Shown: one piece after another, positions 1 through 8,417 of the stretch
Layout: each line of letters starts with the position of its first letter
Position numbering within the stretch: the stretch's first letter is position 1
Assembly: GCF_030160275.1 (NCBI RefSeq)
Contig: NZ_BSOA01000043.1
Coordinates: forward strand, 62,001 to 126,000
From: Dyella flagellata
GTDB taxonomy: Bacteria; Pseudomonadota; Gammaproteobacteria; Xanthomonadales; Rhodanobacteraceae
Length of the DNA: 64,000 nt
Direction: 5' to 3'
The notes under the pieces: generated by a model
What the model was told of the DNA's origin: nothing
Databases searched by the model: none
Seen by the model: only the letters and a program-made list of their open reading frames with translations
Made by a program: the position numbers and the translations under genes

Positions 1-50
1 CGCTATTTGCGATCAGGGCGCGAACAGCCTACGAACTGGAGAGAACATTC

Positions 51-206
51 ATGTCCCGCAGAATCCTCAGGGCGCTACTTGGAATAAGCGCCGCTTCGGT
101 CATCGCCGTAGTCGGCGTATACGCCATACAAAAGCCTTATCAGCGCGAACGTATTCTGCTCTATGTCTTTCACGGGTGTAACAAGTTCGGCTGCCCGCGA
201 CACTGA
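51..206 (+). CDS. Small single-pass membrane protein (51 aa), function unknown
   Basis: An ATG preceded by a good ribosome binding site (GGAGAG, spacing about 7) opens a 51-codon frame ending in TGA. Residues about 7-26 form one hydrophobic segment (LRALLGISAASVIAVVGVYA) preceded by Arg-Arg. A basic, cysteine-containing tail follows, with Cys43 and Cys48 in a C-x4-C arrangement (CNKFGC). It could be a small inner-membrane protein or a very short exported peptide. No family is recognised. The ribosome binding site and membrane-protein composition are the only support. It reads toward the GlxA-type gene that follows on the other strand. Confidence 0.5.
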   Translation: MSRRILRALLGISAASVIAVVGVYAIQKPYQRERILLYVFHGCNKFGCPRH

Positions 207-243
207 AGCCGTTGGTAGTGAACGTTCTCCATCGCATCCACGC

Positions 244-1206
244 TTATTCGCGCGGACGCAACTCGCGGATGCCCTTGCCAAGCCGTCGGCGCAGCAACGT
301 GCGTAGCGTCACGCCGTCGGCGTAACCCACTTGTTCGGCGATCTGGTCGACGCTGTGCTTGCTGGTTTTCAGCAAATGCATGGCGCGCTCGATGCGCAGA
401 TCTTGAATGTATTCAAGCGGTGTCTTGCCTAGCACGCTATCGAGACGTCGCGACAAGGTGCGCTTGCTGGTTCCCAATGCTTCGGCGATCGCATCGAGCG
501 CGAGCGTCGAGTCGAGATGTTCCCGCACCCAGCGATCGAAACGCTCGACCAGGGGATCGGAATGGGCGAGCTGATCGGATATCACGTACCCCGACTGGGA
601 TAGTCGCGTATCGAAGACCAGGTATTTGGCGACCAGCGCGGCAAGTTCAGGGCTGTTGTTGCGGATCAGCCAGAGTGCAAGGTCCAGGTGGCTGAGCGCT
701 GCACCCGCTGTCACCATCACGCCGCTCGGCACGACCAGTCGATTCGCGTCCAGCCGCACATCCGGATAACGCTGGCGAAACACTGGCGTGAGCCACCAGG
801 TGGTAGTGGCTTCGCAGCCGGCGAGCAGGCCGCTTTCGGCCAGTATGAAAGTGCCGGTACAAGCTGCTGCAAGGCGGGCACCCTCGTCACGCCAACGACG
901 CAACACGCTTTGCGCATCCACCACATCGTCGCGTGCAAGCGTAGGCAGCAGTCGCTCGGGCACGATGTCGGCTAGCGCCGGCACGATCACCCAATCCGGG
1001 GCCGGTGCATCGGCTACTTCGCGCACCGGCACCTGTAGCCCGAGCGCGGTGCGTACTTGGGGCCGCACACCCATCAGCGTGACATCGAAACCCGGCGTAG
1101 CTATGCCAGTCCATTGCGCCAGCGTGTTGGCTGTCGCAAGCGCATCCAGCACCGTCGTCAAACCGGTATCGAACATTCCTTCCAGGGCGAGGATGGTAAT
1201 TTTCAT
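244..1206 (-). CDS. GlxA-family transcriptional regulator (DJ-1/PfpI domain plus AraC HTH)
   Basis: A 320-residue protein starting MKITILALEG. Residues 1-190 look like a DJ-1/PfpI (class I amidotransferase-like) fold with the nucleophile-elbow stretch AACTGTFILAESGLL. In regulators this domain is thought to sense ligands rather than catalyse. Residues about 220-318 form an AraC-type double helix-turn-helix (ALDAIAEALGTSKRTLSRRL and DQIAEQVGYADGVTLRTLLRR). The open frame runs much further upstream, but the ATG at 1206 starts exactly at the first beta strand of the fold and the upstream part is antisense to the next gene. It is divergent from the ABM-domain gene at 1319, so it may control it. 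The inducer is unknown. A second GlxA-type gene lies at 33949. Confidence 0.88.
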   Translation of the reverse strand: MKITILALEGMFDTGLTTVLDALATANTLAQWTGIATPGFDVTLMGVRPQVRTALGLQVPVREVADAPAPDWVIVPALADIVPERLLPTLARDDVVDAQSVLRRWRDEGARLAAACTGTFILAESGLLAGCEATTTWWLTPVFRQRYPDVRLDANRLVVPSGVMVTAGAALSHLDLALWLIRNNSPELAALVAKYLVFDTRLSQSGYVISDQLAHSDPLVERFDRWVREHLDSTLALDAIAEALGTSKRTLSRRLDSVLGKTPLEYIQDLRIERAMHLLKTSKHSVDQIAEQVGYADGVTLRTLLRRRLGKGIRELRPRE

Positions 1207-1318
1207 GGCACGATCGATATCAAAGATGTCAATCGGGACAGTATTGGCCTGGGCCGCGTGTTTGTAAAGTTTCGCCCACTGCGCAGCCCCACCCAAGCCA
1301 ATACCTGGAGAAATGACG

Positions 1319-1624
1319 ATGGTTAAATGCGGATTGTTGGTCCGGCTCGAAGCGAAGCCGGGCCGGGAACAGGCGGTGGCGGATTTTCTCGCCGCCGGAC
1401 TGGAAATGACCAACCGGGAGGCGGGAACGCCGATCTGGTTTGCGATCAAGCTGTCGCCCACGACCTTTGGCGTGTTCGACGCGTTCGCCAACGAAGCTGG
1501 CCGCCAGGCCCATCTGAACGGCGACATGGCCAAGGCCCTGATGGCACGCGCCAGTGAGTTGCTGGCTACCGAACCGTCGGTGGAGCCAATCGACGTGCTG
1601 GCGATGAAGAACCAACTGGCCTGA
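1319..1624 (+). CDS. Antibiotic biosynthesis monooxygenase (ABM) domain protein
   Basis: A single ABM/YgiN-like ferredoxin-fold domain of 101 residues: MVKCGLLVRLEAKPG opens the first strand, NREAGTPIWFAIKLSP the second, and TFGVFDAFANEAGRQAHL is the typical family motif. Such proteins are small dimeric quinol or aromatic monooxygenases, or of unknown role. The ATG at 1319 is preferred to the one at 1313 because the GGAG at 1307-1310 is then at proper distance. It is followed by a strong terminator. The divergent GlxA-type regulator gene (start 1206) is the likely controller. Confidence 0.85.
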   Translation: MVKCGLLVRLEAKPGREQAVADFLAAGLEMTNREAGTPIWFAIKLSPTTFGVFDAFANEAGRQAHLNGDMAKALMARASELLATEPSVEPIDVLAMKNQLA

Positions 1625-1631
1625 CCTCTTT

Positions 1632-1662
1632 GCGCCCCGGCGTGGTGCCGGGGCGCGCTTTT
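1632..1662 (+). terminator. Rho-independent terminator of the ABM gene
   Basis: A perfect 10-bp GC stem (GCGCCCCGGC, loop GTGGT, GCCGGGGCGC) is followed by GCTTTT, eight bases after the stop codon of the ABM gene. Confidence 0.85.
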
Positions 1663-1750
1663 ATTGCACCCAACGCTGATCGCCCAGCCTTCACCCGGCC
1701 GCTTTGGCCTGGGCAAGTGCGGGCCATGCAAACCCTTTTGGAGACAAGTA

Positions 1751-2509
1751 ATGCTCACCCTACGCAAGAAGACTGCTTTGGCATTGATGCTCGCGCTTAG
1801 TGGCACGATCGCCCAGGCCGCGCCGCAACCGGCCGCCAAAGACATCGTTATCGTCCATGGTGCCCTGGTGGACGGCTCAGGCTGGCGCGCCGTGCACGAC
1901 ATCCTGGTCAAGGATGGCTTCCAGGTAACCATCGTGCAGGAGCCGCTCACCAGCCTTGCCGATGACGTCGATGCCACCAGGCGCATCCTGGACCAGCAGA
2001 CCGGCTCGGTCGTACTGGTTGGTCATAGCTACGGCGGCGCCGTCATCACCGAGGCCGGTGCGGATCCGAAGGTGAAGTCGCTGGTTTATGTATCCGCACT
2101 TCAGCCCGATGTCGGCGAAGCCGGCGGTCAATTGCTGTCGAAGTTCGCCGCGCCCAACGATGCGATGCGTGCGACCCCGGACAAGTATTTCTACCTGCCG
2201 GCGGCGAAATTCCGCGCCACCTATGCCGCGGACCTGCCCGCTGCGGAAGCCCAGTTCCTGGCGGACTCGCAACAGCCATTGGCGCAGAAAGCCATGGGCG
2301 CGCCGATCAGCGTGGCGGCATGGAAAACCAAGCCCAGCTACGCCGTCCTCACGACCGAGGATCGCATCGTCAGTCCTCAGCTGCAGCGTTGGATGTATCA
2401 ACGCGCGGGTTCGAAGGTCACCGAGGTCGCTGGAAGCCATGCTTCGTTCATTTCCCAGCCGTCGGCGATCGCCCGAGTGATCGAGGCCGCCGCAAAACAG
2501 ACGGACTGA
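1751..2509 (+). CDS. Secreted alpha/beta hydrolase (esterase-like)
   Basis: A 252-residue protein with a signal peptide at residues 1-23 (LALMLALSGTIAQAA, cut before APQP). The mature part is an alpha/beta hydrolase: oxyanion region IVIVHGALVDGSGW, nucleophile elbow GHSYGG with Ser93, probable acid Asp204 (TTEDRIV) and catalytic His230 (GSHASF). The length and motifs match small AB_hydrolase_6 esterases such as the EstC/pyrethroid-hydrolase-like group. The substrate is unknown. The ATG at 1751 has GGAG about 8 bases upstream and starts the signal peptide; the frame is open further upstream but crosses the terminator. It lies 86 bp ahead of the DipZ-like gene on the same strand and may be co-transcribed. 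Confidence 0.87.
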   Translation: MLTLRKKTALALMLALSGTIAQAAPQPAAKDIVIVHGALVDGSGWRAVHDILVKDGFQVTIVQEPLTSLADDVDATRRILDQQTGSVVLVGHSYGGAVITEAGADPKVKSLVYVSALQPDVGEAGGQLLSKFAAPNDAMRATPDKYFYLPAAKFRATYAADLPAAEAQFLADSQQPLAQKAMGAPISVAAWKTKPSYAVLTTEDRIVSPQLQRWMYQRAGSKVTEVAGSHASFISQPSAIARVIEAAAKQTD

Positions 2510-2595
2510 TCGCAGGTTCCCGCGATGCAGGCATGCCCGCCGCGCAAGCCGGCATGCCTGCATCGCCCCATGCATCCACCAAGGAGTTCGCCCGT

Positions 2596-4317
2596 ATGCT
2601 TTTACTGATCCTTGCTTACCTGGGTGGCGTACTGACCATCCTCAGTCCTTGCATCCTGCCGGTGCTGCCGTTCGTCTTTGCGCGGGCAGACCGTCCGTTC
2701 GTGCGTAACGGACTGCCCATGCTGGCGGGCATGGCGCTCACTTTCGCCGTGGTCGCCACGCTGGCCGCTGTCGGTGGCGGCTGGGCCGTCCACGCCAACC
2801 AATACGGCCGTATCGTAGCTTTGGCCGTGCTTGCCGTGCTTGGTCTTACTTTGCTTTCAGGTCATGTGGCCGAGTGGATTAGCCGTCCGTTTGTCGCGCT
2901 GGGCAACAAGCTCTCCCAGCGTGAGGGTGGCGAAAATGACTCGGTGCTCTCGGCAGCAGGCCTGGGCGTCGCCACTGGACTGCTATGGGCGCCGTGCGCG
3001 GGGCCTATCCTGGGCCTCTTGCTCACTGGAGCGGCGCTCAAAGGCGCCAGTGTCCAGACCACTTTGTTGCTGCTCACCTACGCGGCAGGCGCCGCTACAT
3101 CGCTTGCGCTGGCACTTGTCATCGGCGGGCGCGTGTTCGCCCTGATGAAGCGCTCGCTCGGCGCCGGCGAATGGGCGCGTCGCGTCCTGGGTGTGTTGGT
3201 GTTGGCCGGCGTCGCAGCCATCGCCCTGGGGCTGGATACTGGCTTGCTTACTCGCGTATCGCTGGCCAGCACCAGCGGCCTCGAACAGAAGCTCGTCGAT
3301 GCGGCGCGTCCTGTGCCTGCGGTGCAAGCTGCCGTCAAAAGCGGTGAGCCATTGCCGGTGGAAGGCGACATGCCTTCGCTCGACGGCGCCGCTCAATGGC
3401 TCGGCAGTCCGCCCGTTACGGCGCAGTCGCTGCGTGGCAAGGTAGTGCTGGTCGATTTCTGGACCTACTCCTGCATCAACTGCATCCGCGCGCTACCTTA
3501 CGTGCGTGGTTGGGCGGATAAATACAAGGATCATGGCCTGGTGGTAATCGGCGTGCATACGCCCGAGTTCGCCTTTGAGAAAGAGCCGGGCAACGTCACG
3601 AGCGCAGTCAAGAATCTGGGCGTCGACTATCCGGTCGCGCTCGACAACAACTATGTCATCTGGAGAGGCTTCGATAACGAGTATTGGCCTGCGCATTACT
3701 TTATCGATCCGCAAGGCCACATCCGCCACCACCACTTTGGCGAAGGTGGCTACCAGGAGAGTGAGGATGTCATTCGCCAGCTGCTTACCGAAGCCGGTCA
3801 GAAGAACTTGCCTGGCGGTTACGTACATCCGAACGCGCGGGGCGCGGAGGCTACCGGCTCCGGTGGCGCCAATCTCTCGCCAGAAACCTACCTGGGCTAT
3901 GCGCGCGCCGACAACTTTGCCGGCGGTCAGGTAGCTCAGGACAGCAGCTCGATCTACCAGGCACCGCCGGCACTGAAGGTCAACCAATGGGGGCTCGACG
4001 GACACTGGACGGTGAGCGACGAAAACGCGCGGCTCGACGGCGCCCTAGGCCGCATCGTCTATCGCTTCCGTGGCCGCGACTTGCACCTGGTCTTAGGCCC
4101 CGGCCGCGAAGACAAGCCGGTACGTTTTCGTGTACTGCTCGACGGTAAGGCGCCCGGCGCCGATCATGGTGTGGATACCGATGCGAATGGCAACGGTACC
4201 GTCACCACCCAGCGCCTCTACCAGCTAGTACGACAGGCCAACGGCAACTCTGAGCGCAGCTTCGAAATCATTTTCCTCGATCCTGGCGTACAGGCTTATG
4301 CGTTCACCTTTGGCTGA
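2596..4317 (+). CDS. dipZ: DipZ-like cytochrome c biogenesis/thioredoxin fusion protein
   Basis: A 573-residue membrane protein with three parts. Residues 1-235 are a CcdA/DsbD-type transmembrane domain with the two expected cysteines, Cys19 (LSPCILPVLPF) and Cys134 (WAPCAGP). Residues about 255-400 are a periplasmic AhpC/TSA-like thioredoxin domain with a Cys293-Ile-Asn-Cys296 active site. Residues about 415-573 are the beta-rich C-terminal domain typical of DipZ. The family passes electrons from cytoplasmic thioredoxin across the membrane to periplasmic partners. AAGGAG at 2581 sits 9 bases before the ATG. The gene follows an exported hydrolase and is convergent with the VOC gene; the redox partner is not evident here. 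Confidence 0.88.
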   Translation: MLLLILAYLGGVLTILSPCILPVLPFVFARADRPFVRNGLPMLAGMALTFAVVATLAAVGGGWAVHANQYGRIVALAVLAVLGLTLLSGHVAEWISRPFVALGNKLSQREGGENDSVLSAAGLGVATGLLWAPCAGPILGLLLTGAALKGASVQTTLLLLTYAAGAATSLALALVIGGRVFALMKRSLGAGEWARRVLGVLVLAGVAAIALGLDTGLLTRVSLASTSGLEQKLVDAARPVPAVQAAVKSGEPLPVEGDMPSLDGAAQWLGSPPVTAQSLRGKVVLVDFWTYSCINCIRALPYVRGWADKYKDHGLVVIGVHTPEFAFEKEPGNVTSAVKNLGVDYPVALDNNYVIWRGFDNEYWPAHYFIDPQGHIRHHHFGEGGYQESEDVIRQLLTEAGQKNLPGGYVHPNARGAEATGSGGANLSPETYLGYARADNFAGGQVAQDSSSIYQAPPALKVNQWGLDGHWTVSDENARLDGALGRIVYRFRGRDLHLVLGPGREDKPVRFRVLLDGKAPGADHGVDTDANGNGTVTTQRLYQLVRQANGNSERSFEIIFLDPGVQAYAFTFG

Positions 4318-4324
4318 GTCTTGC

Positions 4325-4711
4325 TTACTTCCCAGCCGGCGGCTGCCAGAGTTCGACCTTGTTCCCGTCCGGGTCGACCACCCAGCCGAACTTGCCGAAT
4401 TCGGATTCGTCCACCTTCTCCTCGACTTGCACGCCTTCGGCGCGCAGTGCCGTCAACAAGGCATGCAGATCCTCGACACGATAGTTGATCATGAAGGTCG
4501 CCGAGCTTGGGGCGAAATAACTGGTGTCCGCGGCGAAGGGACCCCAGGCCGTTGTGCCAACTCCTTCCGGGTTGTCCGGTCCGTTCCAGCGAAACGCGGC
4601 GCCACCCCAATCCTGGACGTCGACGCCAAGGTGCGTCTTGTACCAGGCGCCAAGGGCTTTGGGGTCCTTGGATTTGAAGAAGATCCCACCGATGCCAGTG
4701 ACACGTTTCAT
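4325..4711 (-). CDS. VOC-family (glyoxalase/bleomycin-resistance-like) protein
   Basis: A 128-residue cytoplasmic protein with the two beta-alpha-beta-beta-beta units of the vicinal oxygen chelate fold. It opens MKRVTGIGGIFFKSKDP and ends with the family-typical FGKFGWVVDPDGNKVELWQP. Members bind a divalent metal and act on small molecules, or simply bind ligands; the substrate cannot be read from sequence. It is a stand-alone gene that converges with the DipZ-like gene eight bases away. Confidence 0.87.
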   Translation of the reverse strand: MKRVTGIGGIFFKSKDPKALGAWYKTHLGVDVQDWGGAAFRWNGPDNPEGVGTTAWGPFAADTSYFAPSSATFMINYRVEDLHALLTALRAEGVQVEEKVDESEFGKFGWVVDPDGNKVELWQPPAGK

Positions 4712-4971
4712 GGTTGCTCCCGTATAGGCGAATGGAGACGCCGGTTATGCGTGGCCTAACGCTTGAGTAGCTTTGTCCAATGCCCGCCAGTTGGCTAGCT
4801 GAGAGTGGTCGGGTCCGATAGACATGAACATTCCCCTCTGGCTGAAGCAGCACAATGGCCGGGGGATCATAGCGTCGATTGGGGAGCGGCGCTTGGCTTG
4901 GCTTCGAAGGCAGGATAGGCCGCGCGATGACGGCGGTCATGAGGGGGCGCCGTAGCGGCCCCTGCATCGGA

Positions 4972-5003
4972 GAAAAGCCGCACGGGTCGTCGACCCATGC
5001 GGC
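4972..5003 (-). terminator. Rho-independent terminator of the beta-helix gene
   Basis: Read on the minus strand, a 12-bp stem (GCCGCATGGGTC, loop GAC, GACCCGTGCGGC, one G-T pair) is followed by TTTT. It starts nine bases after the stop codon of the gene at 5012-6244. The rest of the gap 4712-4971 shows no supported gene; it contains one more GC hairpin near 4943-4962. Confidence 0.8.
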
Positions 5004-5011
5004 CTTGCACG

Positions 5012-6244
5012 TTACCTCATCGGAGACAGAAGGTTGTTTGACTGCGTGACATATTTCGTCGAGTTGGCGATATCGATGTCGCGCGGTGCCGTGCCCGGAG
5101 TGAAGATCGACTGCCCATGCGCGTAATACCACGCATCACCGTTGTAGTTGATGGTGTTGTCGGCAATCTTCACGTAGCTGGTGTCGGCAGAGAGAGACAC
5201 GCCGAACAGGTTGTTCTCGCTCAGCTTGCTGTTGGCGATGGTCAGGTTTTTCGGGCCGCCGGTGTAGACGCCGAAGCCCTTGTTATGCTCGGCAGTTACC
5301 TTGTTCAAGGTCAGCGCGTCCACGTTGTGGTGAACCTCCAGGCCATTGCCGTCGTTGCCCGACAGGCTGGTGTTTTCCAGGCGCACCTGCGAGACCCAGC
5401 CTTGCGCTCTCGGCTCGATGTCGATGCCTGACTGCGGTGCCGTACCGTGGGTGCCGGTGAAACTGCTGTTCACCACATACACGTGGTTGGAAGGGGTGAT
5501 CGACATGCCTTGGCGCCGGTTGTTCTTCGACTTGACGCGGTTCAACGTCACATTGGTCGACTCCACCATGCCATGGCCTGAGCCTAGCGCGCCGATCAGC
5601 AGGCCGTCGCCCCAGCAATCCTGAATCGTGATGTCATGTACGTAGACCTTGTCGGAAGAGGAGATGTTGATGCCATAGCCCCATTCGCCACCGGCGCTGC
5701 CGCGATGGCTGTAGCGATCGCCAATGATGCCGCCTCCTTCGATCTCCACGTTGTTGACGTTCCAGGCCTTCACCACCCAGTAGCGCCTGGCGTCGTTGCC
5801 GATTGCCTTGAGCGCCGCGCCACTGTGCAGCGACAGGCGGGTGTGTGAGCGCAAGCTGATGCCCTTGAGGGCGTTGATCATGTAGGTGCCGTCCGGCACC
5901 ACAATCGTGCCGCCGCTGGCTGGCAGGGCATCAATGGCGGCCTGGATGGCCTTGGTGTCGTCCATGGAACCATTGCCCATGGCGCCGAATTGACGGACGT
6001 TCACGACTGCCGAACCGATCGACACGTTGGGTGTCGCCGTCCACCAATTGCCTGCCAAAGCCGGCAGGGTTACAGCCGATAGCGCAAGCGCTGCAGCGGA
6101 TGCCAACAGCTTGCGGTTGAATTTGCGTCGTATGGATAGGCCCGAATATGGGAAGGAAGACCCCTGTTCGCATTGCTGCGCATACTTAATTTTCACGCCT
6201 GAAATCGCCTCTCTTGTGTGAATGGCGCGGGAAAGGTGCGTCAT
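5012..6244 (-). CDS. Secreted right-handed beta-helix protein (pectate-lyase/GH28-like fold)
   Basis: Up to 410 residues. A signal peptide (RKLLASAAALALSAVTLPALAG) ends near residue 65. The mature part opens with the motif VNVRQFGAMGNGSMDDTKAIQAAID, which is characteristic of Pectate_lyase_3/polygalacturonase-like helices, and continues with repeated short strands such as NVEIEGGGIIGDR and NLTIANSKLSENN. The family acts on polysaccharides or forms tailspike-like surfaces; the substrate is unknown and no clear GH28 catalytic aspartate pair was identified. The ATG at 6244 gives a long region before the signal peptide. A GTG at 6196 with AGAGG upstream gives a more normal leader and may be the true start. 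It is monocistronic with its own terminator. Confidence 0.8.
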   Translation of the reverse strand: MTHLSRAIHTREAISGVKIKYAQQCEQGSSFPYSGLSIRRKFNRKLLASAAALALSAVTLPALAGNWWTATPNVSIGSAVVNVRQFGAMGNGSMDDTKAIQAAIDALPASGGTIVVPDGTYMINALKGISLRSHTRLSLHSGAALKAIGNDARRYWVVKAWNVNNVEIEGGGIIGDRYSHRGSAGGEWGYGINISSSDKVYVHDITIQDCWGDGLLIGALGSGHGMVESTNVTLNRVKSKNNRRQGMSITPSNHVYVVNSSFTGTHGTAPQSGIDIEPRAQGWVSQVRLENTSLSGNDGNGLEVHHNVDALTLNKVTAEHNKGFGVYTGGPKNLTIANSKLSENNLFGVSLSADTSYVKIADNTINYNGDAWYYAHGQSIFTPGTAPRDIDIANSTKYVTQSNNLLSPMR

Positions 6245-6368
6245 TCACAGGTGAATTGGCAAACGTGAAAATTTGGCTGGGGTTCAAGTTTGTGAAATAA
6301 CGCTATTCGTATGCGTTTTTTTGTATGCTGAGCCGCTGTAGCGGGGCGTCTTTGTCTGGGTGGATTGT

Positions 6369-6394
6369 CAAATAGACGTTTATACGTCTATTTG
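6369..6394. other. AT-rich perfect hairpin at the 3' end of the LysR gene
   Basis: CAAATAGACG and CGTCTATTTG are perfect inverted 10-bp arms around a 6-base loop. The hairpin overlaps the stop codon of the LysR gene and lies about 125 bp upstream of the beta-helix gene start. It may be a weak terminator or a protein-binding site; there is no strong T-run. Confidence 0.5.
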
Positions 6395-7395
6395 GATATT
6401 AACTGGGAAATGGACTGGCCCGGTTTTGCCCGGCGAATGTAATCGCGCGCGGCGCGCAGATCCGCTTCGATTTCCTCGCACAGCCATTCGCGGAAGCGGG
6501 CAATCTTCGGGCGACGCTCCTTCGCACTGGGAAACGCCAGCCAGAACGAGCGGCCATCGGTGGCGACGAAGTCGTGCGCGGGCACGAGCCTGCCGGCGTC
6601 GATTTCGGCGCGGAACAGAATCGGCGAGCCGATCGCGATGCCGTGTCCCGCAACCGCCGAGGCAATATCGAGATATTCGGTGGGAAGGCTGGTGCCGAAC
6701 TCGCCCGGGAGTGTGTCATCGCGGCAGCCTTGCGCGCGGTACCAGGCGGCCCACCAGTCCGGACGGCCAAGCAGGGGAACTTCCAGCCGCGCATGCGGGT
6801 TGGCGATGTGTTGCGCGGCGTCTTTCAGCGCAGGTGCGCAAAGCGGCATGAAGATGGCCGGAAACAGTGGCACCGCGCGCAGCCCGGGCCAACGGCCGTG
6901 GCCATTGCGGATGGCTGCGTCGAAGCGGCCTTCGGTGAGGTCCTGTGCGGGCACCGACACGTCAAGCTCGAAGGTGATCTCAGGGTGCCGCGCACGAAAT
7001 TTTCCCAGCCGGGGCGTTAGCCAGGTCGTGCCAAAGGTGGGCAGGGTGGTCAAGGTGAGGTGCGATTCCTCGGTGTCGAAGGCCTTGATGAAGCTGGCGC
7101 GCAAGGCAGCGAAAGCCTGGGTGGCCTCCGTCGCCACCAGCTGGCCGGGCACGGTCAATTCCACCTTCTGCGCGTGGCGTGCAAACAACTGCACGCCGAT
7201 CTGCTGTTCCAGGCGGCGCACGTGATAGCTGACCGATGCGGAAGTGGTGTCCAGCTCGGCAGCCGCCTTGGCAAAGCTACCCAGCCGTGCGGCGGCTTCG
7301 AAGGCGCGGATTGCCGTGAGCGACGGCAGCCGGTAATCGGCGACCCCAAGTGAAACTTGGCCTCGACGCCGATTCTTGAGTGGTGGGTGGCTCAT
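6388..7395 (-). CDS. LysR-family transcriptional regulator (GcvA-like)
   Basis: A 335-residue regulator. Residues about 18-77 form the winged HTH (LPSLTAIRAFEAAARLGSFAKAAAELDTT split over the first helices, then SYHVRRLEQQIGVQLFAR). The remainder is a LysR substrate-binding domain (LTTLPTFGTTWLTPRLGKF). The wording of the first helices and of PTFGTTWLTPRL is typical of the GcvA branch. The ATG at 7395 is used; another at 7431 would add 12 residues, and neither has a strong ribosome binding site. It is divergent from the exported protein gene at 7454 with only 58 bp between, so that gene is the likely target. The effector is unknown. Confidence 0.88.
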   Translation of the reverse strand: MSHPPLKNRRRGQVSLGVADYRLPSLTAIRAFEAAARLGSFAKAAAELDTTSASVSYHVRRLEQQIGVQLFARHAQKVELTVPGQLVATEATQAFAALRASFIKAFDTEESHLTLTTLPTFGTTWLTPRLGKFRARHPEITFELDVSVPAQDLTEGRFDAAIRNGHGRWPGLRAVPLFPAIFMPLCAPALKDAAQHIANPHARLEVPLLGRPDWWAAWYRAQGCRDDTLPGEFGTSLPTEYLDIASAVAGHGIAIGSPILFRAEIDAGRLVPAHDFVATDGRSFWLAFPSAKERRPKIARFREWLCEEIEADLRAARDYIRRAKPGQSISQLISK

Positions 7396-7453
7396 GGGCA
7401 GGGCCAGAATGACCTGGCTGCATCCTCTCATCGCCCGACACTGGAGGTCCAGA

Positions 7454-8095
7454 ATGACGCTGTTTACTTGCAAGCCGTATGCTTTTCTGCTCGCTGTGCC
7501 GTTCGTCTTTACAGCCGCGGCGGCGGCCGCCGCGAATGATGCGACCCAGCCCGATCCCGGCGCACTCCCTCCGGGGTATTCGACCGGGGTGACCGGGACC
7601 ATGCACGATTTCGACTACTTCATGGGCAGCGGCTGGAACGCCACCCAGCACCGCCTCAAGGCCACCGGCGTCGGCAGCAAAGAGTGGTATGAGTTTCCCT
7701 CCAGGCTTTGCGCAACGCCTTACCTCGGCGGCATGGCTACGGTGGATGAAGTGGACATGCCCAGCAAAGGCGCTGCAGGTCTGACGGTGCGCACCTTCGA
7801 TCCGGCCAAGCATCAGTGGTCGATCTATTGGATCAGCAGCCGCGATGGGATCCTGGAAATGCCGGCCATGGTCGGCGGTTTCCATGGCAGCCATGGCGAG
7901 TTCTATGGCCCGGATCACGACGCGCAAGGCCGACCGGTCAAGGTGCGCTTCCTCTGGACCCTGCTCGATCACGATCATGCGAAGTGGGAACAGGCGTTCT
8001 CCTACGACAACCGCACCTGGGAAACGAACTGGATCGCGGACTTCGTGCGCGGCGATCGTGCCGAGCTATGCGATGACGGACGTCCCAGGCGGTAA
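7454..8095 (+). CDS. Exported protein of unknown function (213 aa)
   Basis: GGAGG six bases upstream fixes the ATG at 7454. Residues 1-26 are a clean signal peptide (YAFLLAVPFVFTAAAAAAA). The mature part contains FDYFMGSGWNATQHRLK near residue 55, then alternating strands with aromatic residues (HQWSIYWISSRDG, VRFLWTLLDHDHAKWEQAFS, TWETNWIADFVR). This resembles the lipocalin-like beta-barrel style of DUF1579 proteins, but the assignment is not secure. It is probably controlled by the divergent LysR gene. A GTAG repeat lies about 95 bp downstream. Confidence 0.8.
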   Translation: MTLFTCKPYAFLLAVPFVFTAAAAAAANDATQPDPGALPPGYSTGVTGTMHDFDYFMGSGWNATQHRLKATGVGSKEWYEFPSRLCATPYLGGMATVDEVDMPSKGAAGLTVRTFDPAKHQWSIYWISSRDGILEMPAMVGGFHGSHGEFYGPDHDAQGRPVKVRFLWTLLDHDHAKWEQAFSYDNRTWETNWIADFVRGDRAELCDDGRPRR

Positions 8096-8188
8096 GGTCC
8101 ATACGGATCGGACGCCAGTTTAAGGCGAGTCGTCATCCAGCGAGGACTCGCTGCTGTTCGGGGAAAGTTCAATACTTGATCGCAGGGC

Positions 8189-8257
8189 GTAGGCTGGGAT
8201 GGCAATCCCAGCATCCGGTAATCCGCGGGGGAAGCTGGGATTGCCATCCCAGCCTAC
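8189..8257. repeat. GTAG-type palindromic repeat (copy 1, perfect inverted pair)
   Basis: A 24-bp unit beginning GTAGGCTGGGAT is followed, after a 21-bp spacer, by its exact reverse complement ending ATCCCAGCCTAC. Each unit is itself palindromic (GCTGGGAT...ATCCCAGC), so two hairpins or one long one can form. It lies in the 322-bp gap between the genes ending at 8095 and starting at 8418; nothing else is recognised in that gap. Confidence 0.88.
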
Positions 8258-8417
8258 GACTGCCGCTCGCGGTGCGCGGGATACCGTTCACCCCATGCCA
8301 AGGATGCTCCGTCCCGTCGTTCTTGTCCCTCCATGTCAGCTCTGCGAAGGTTGAACAGCCATGTGCAAGACCGCTGGCCGACCTTCCTTCCCAACGCTGA
8401 TCCGGGGCAAGACTCGC

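Noticed and set aside
1207-1986. Upstream in-frame extension of the GlxA-type gene
   Set aside because: It runs antisense through the ABM gene and a terminator; the fold begins exactly at the ATG at 1206.
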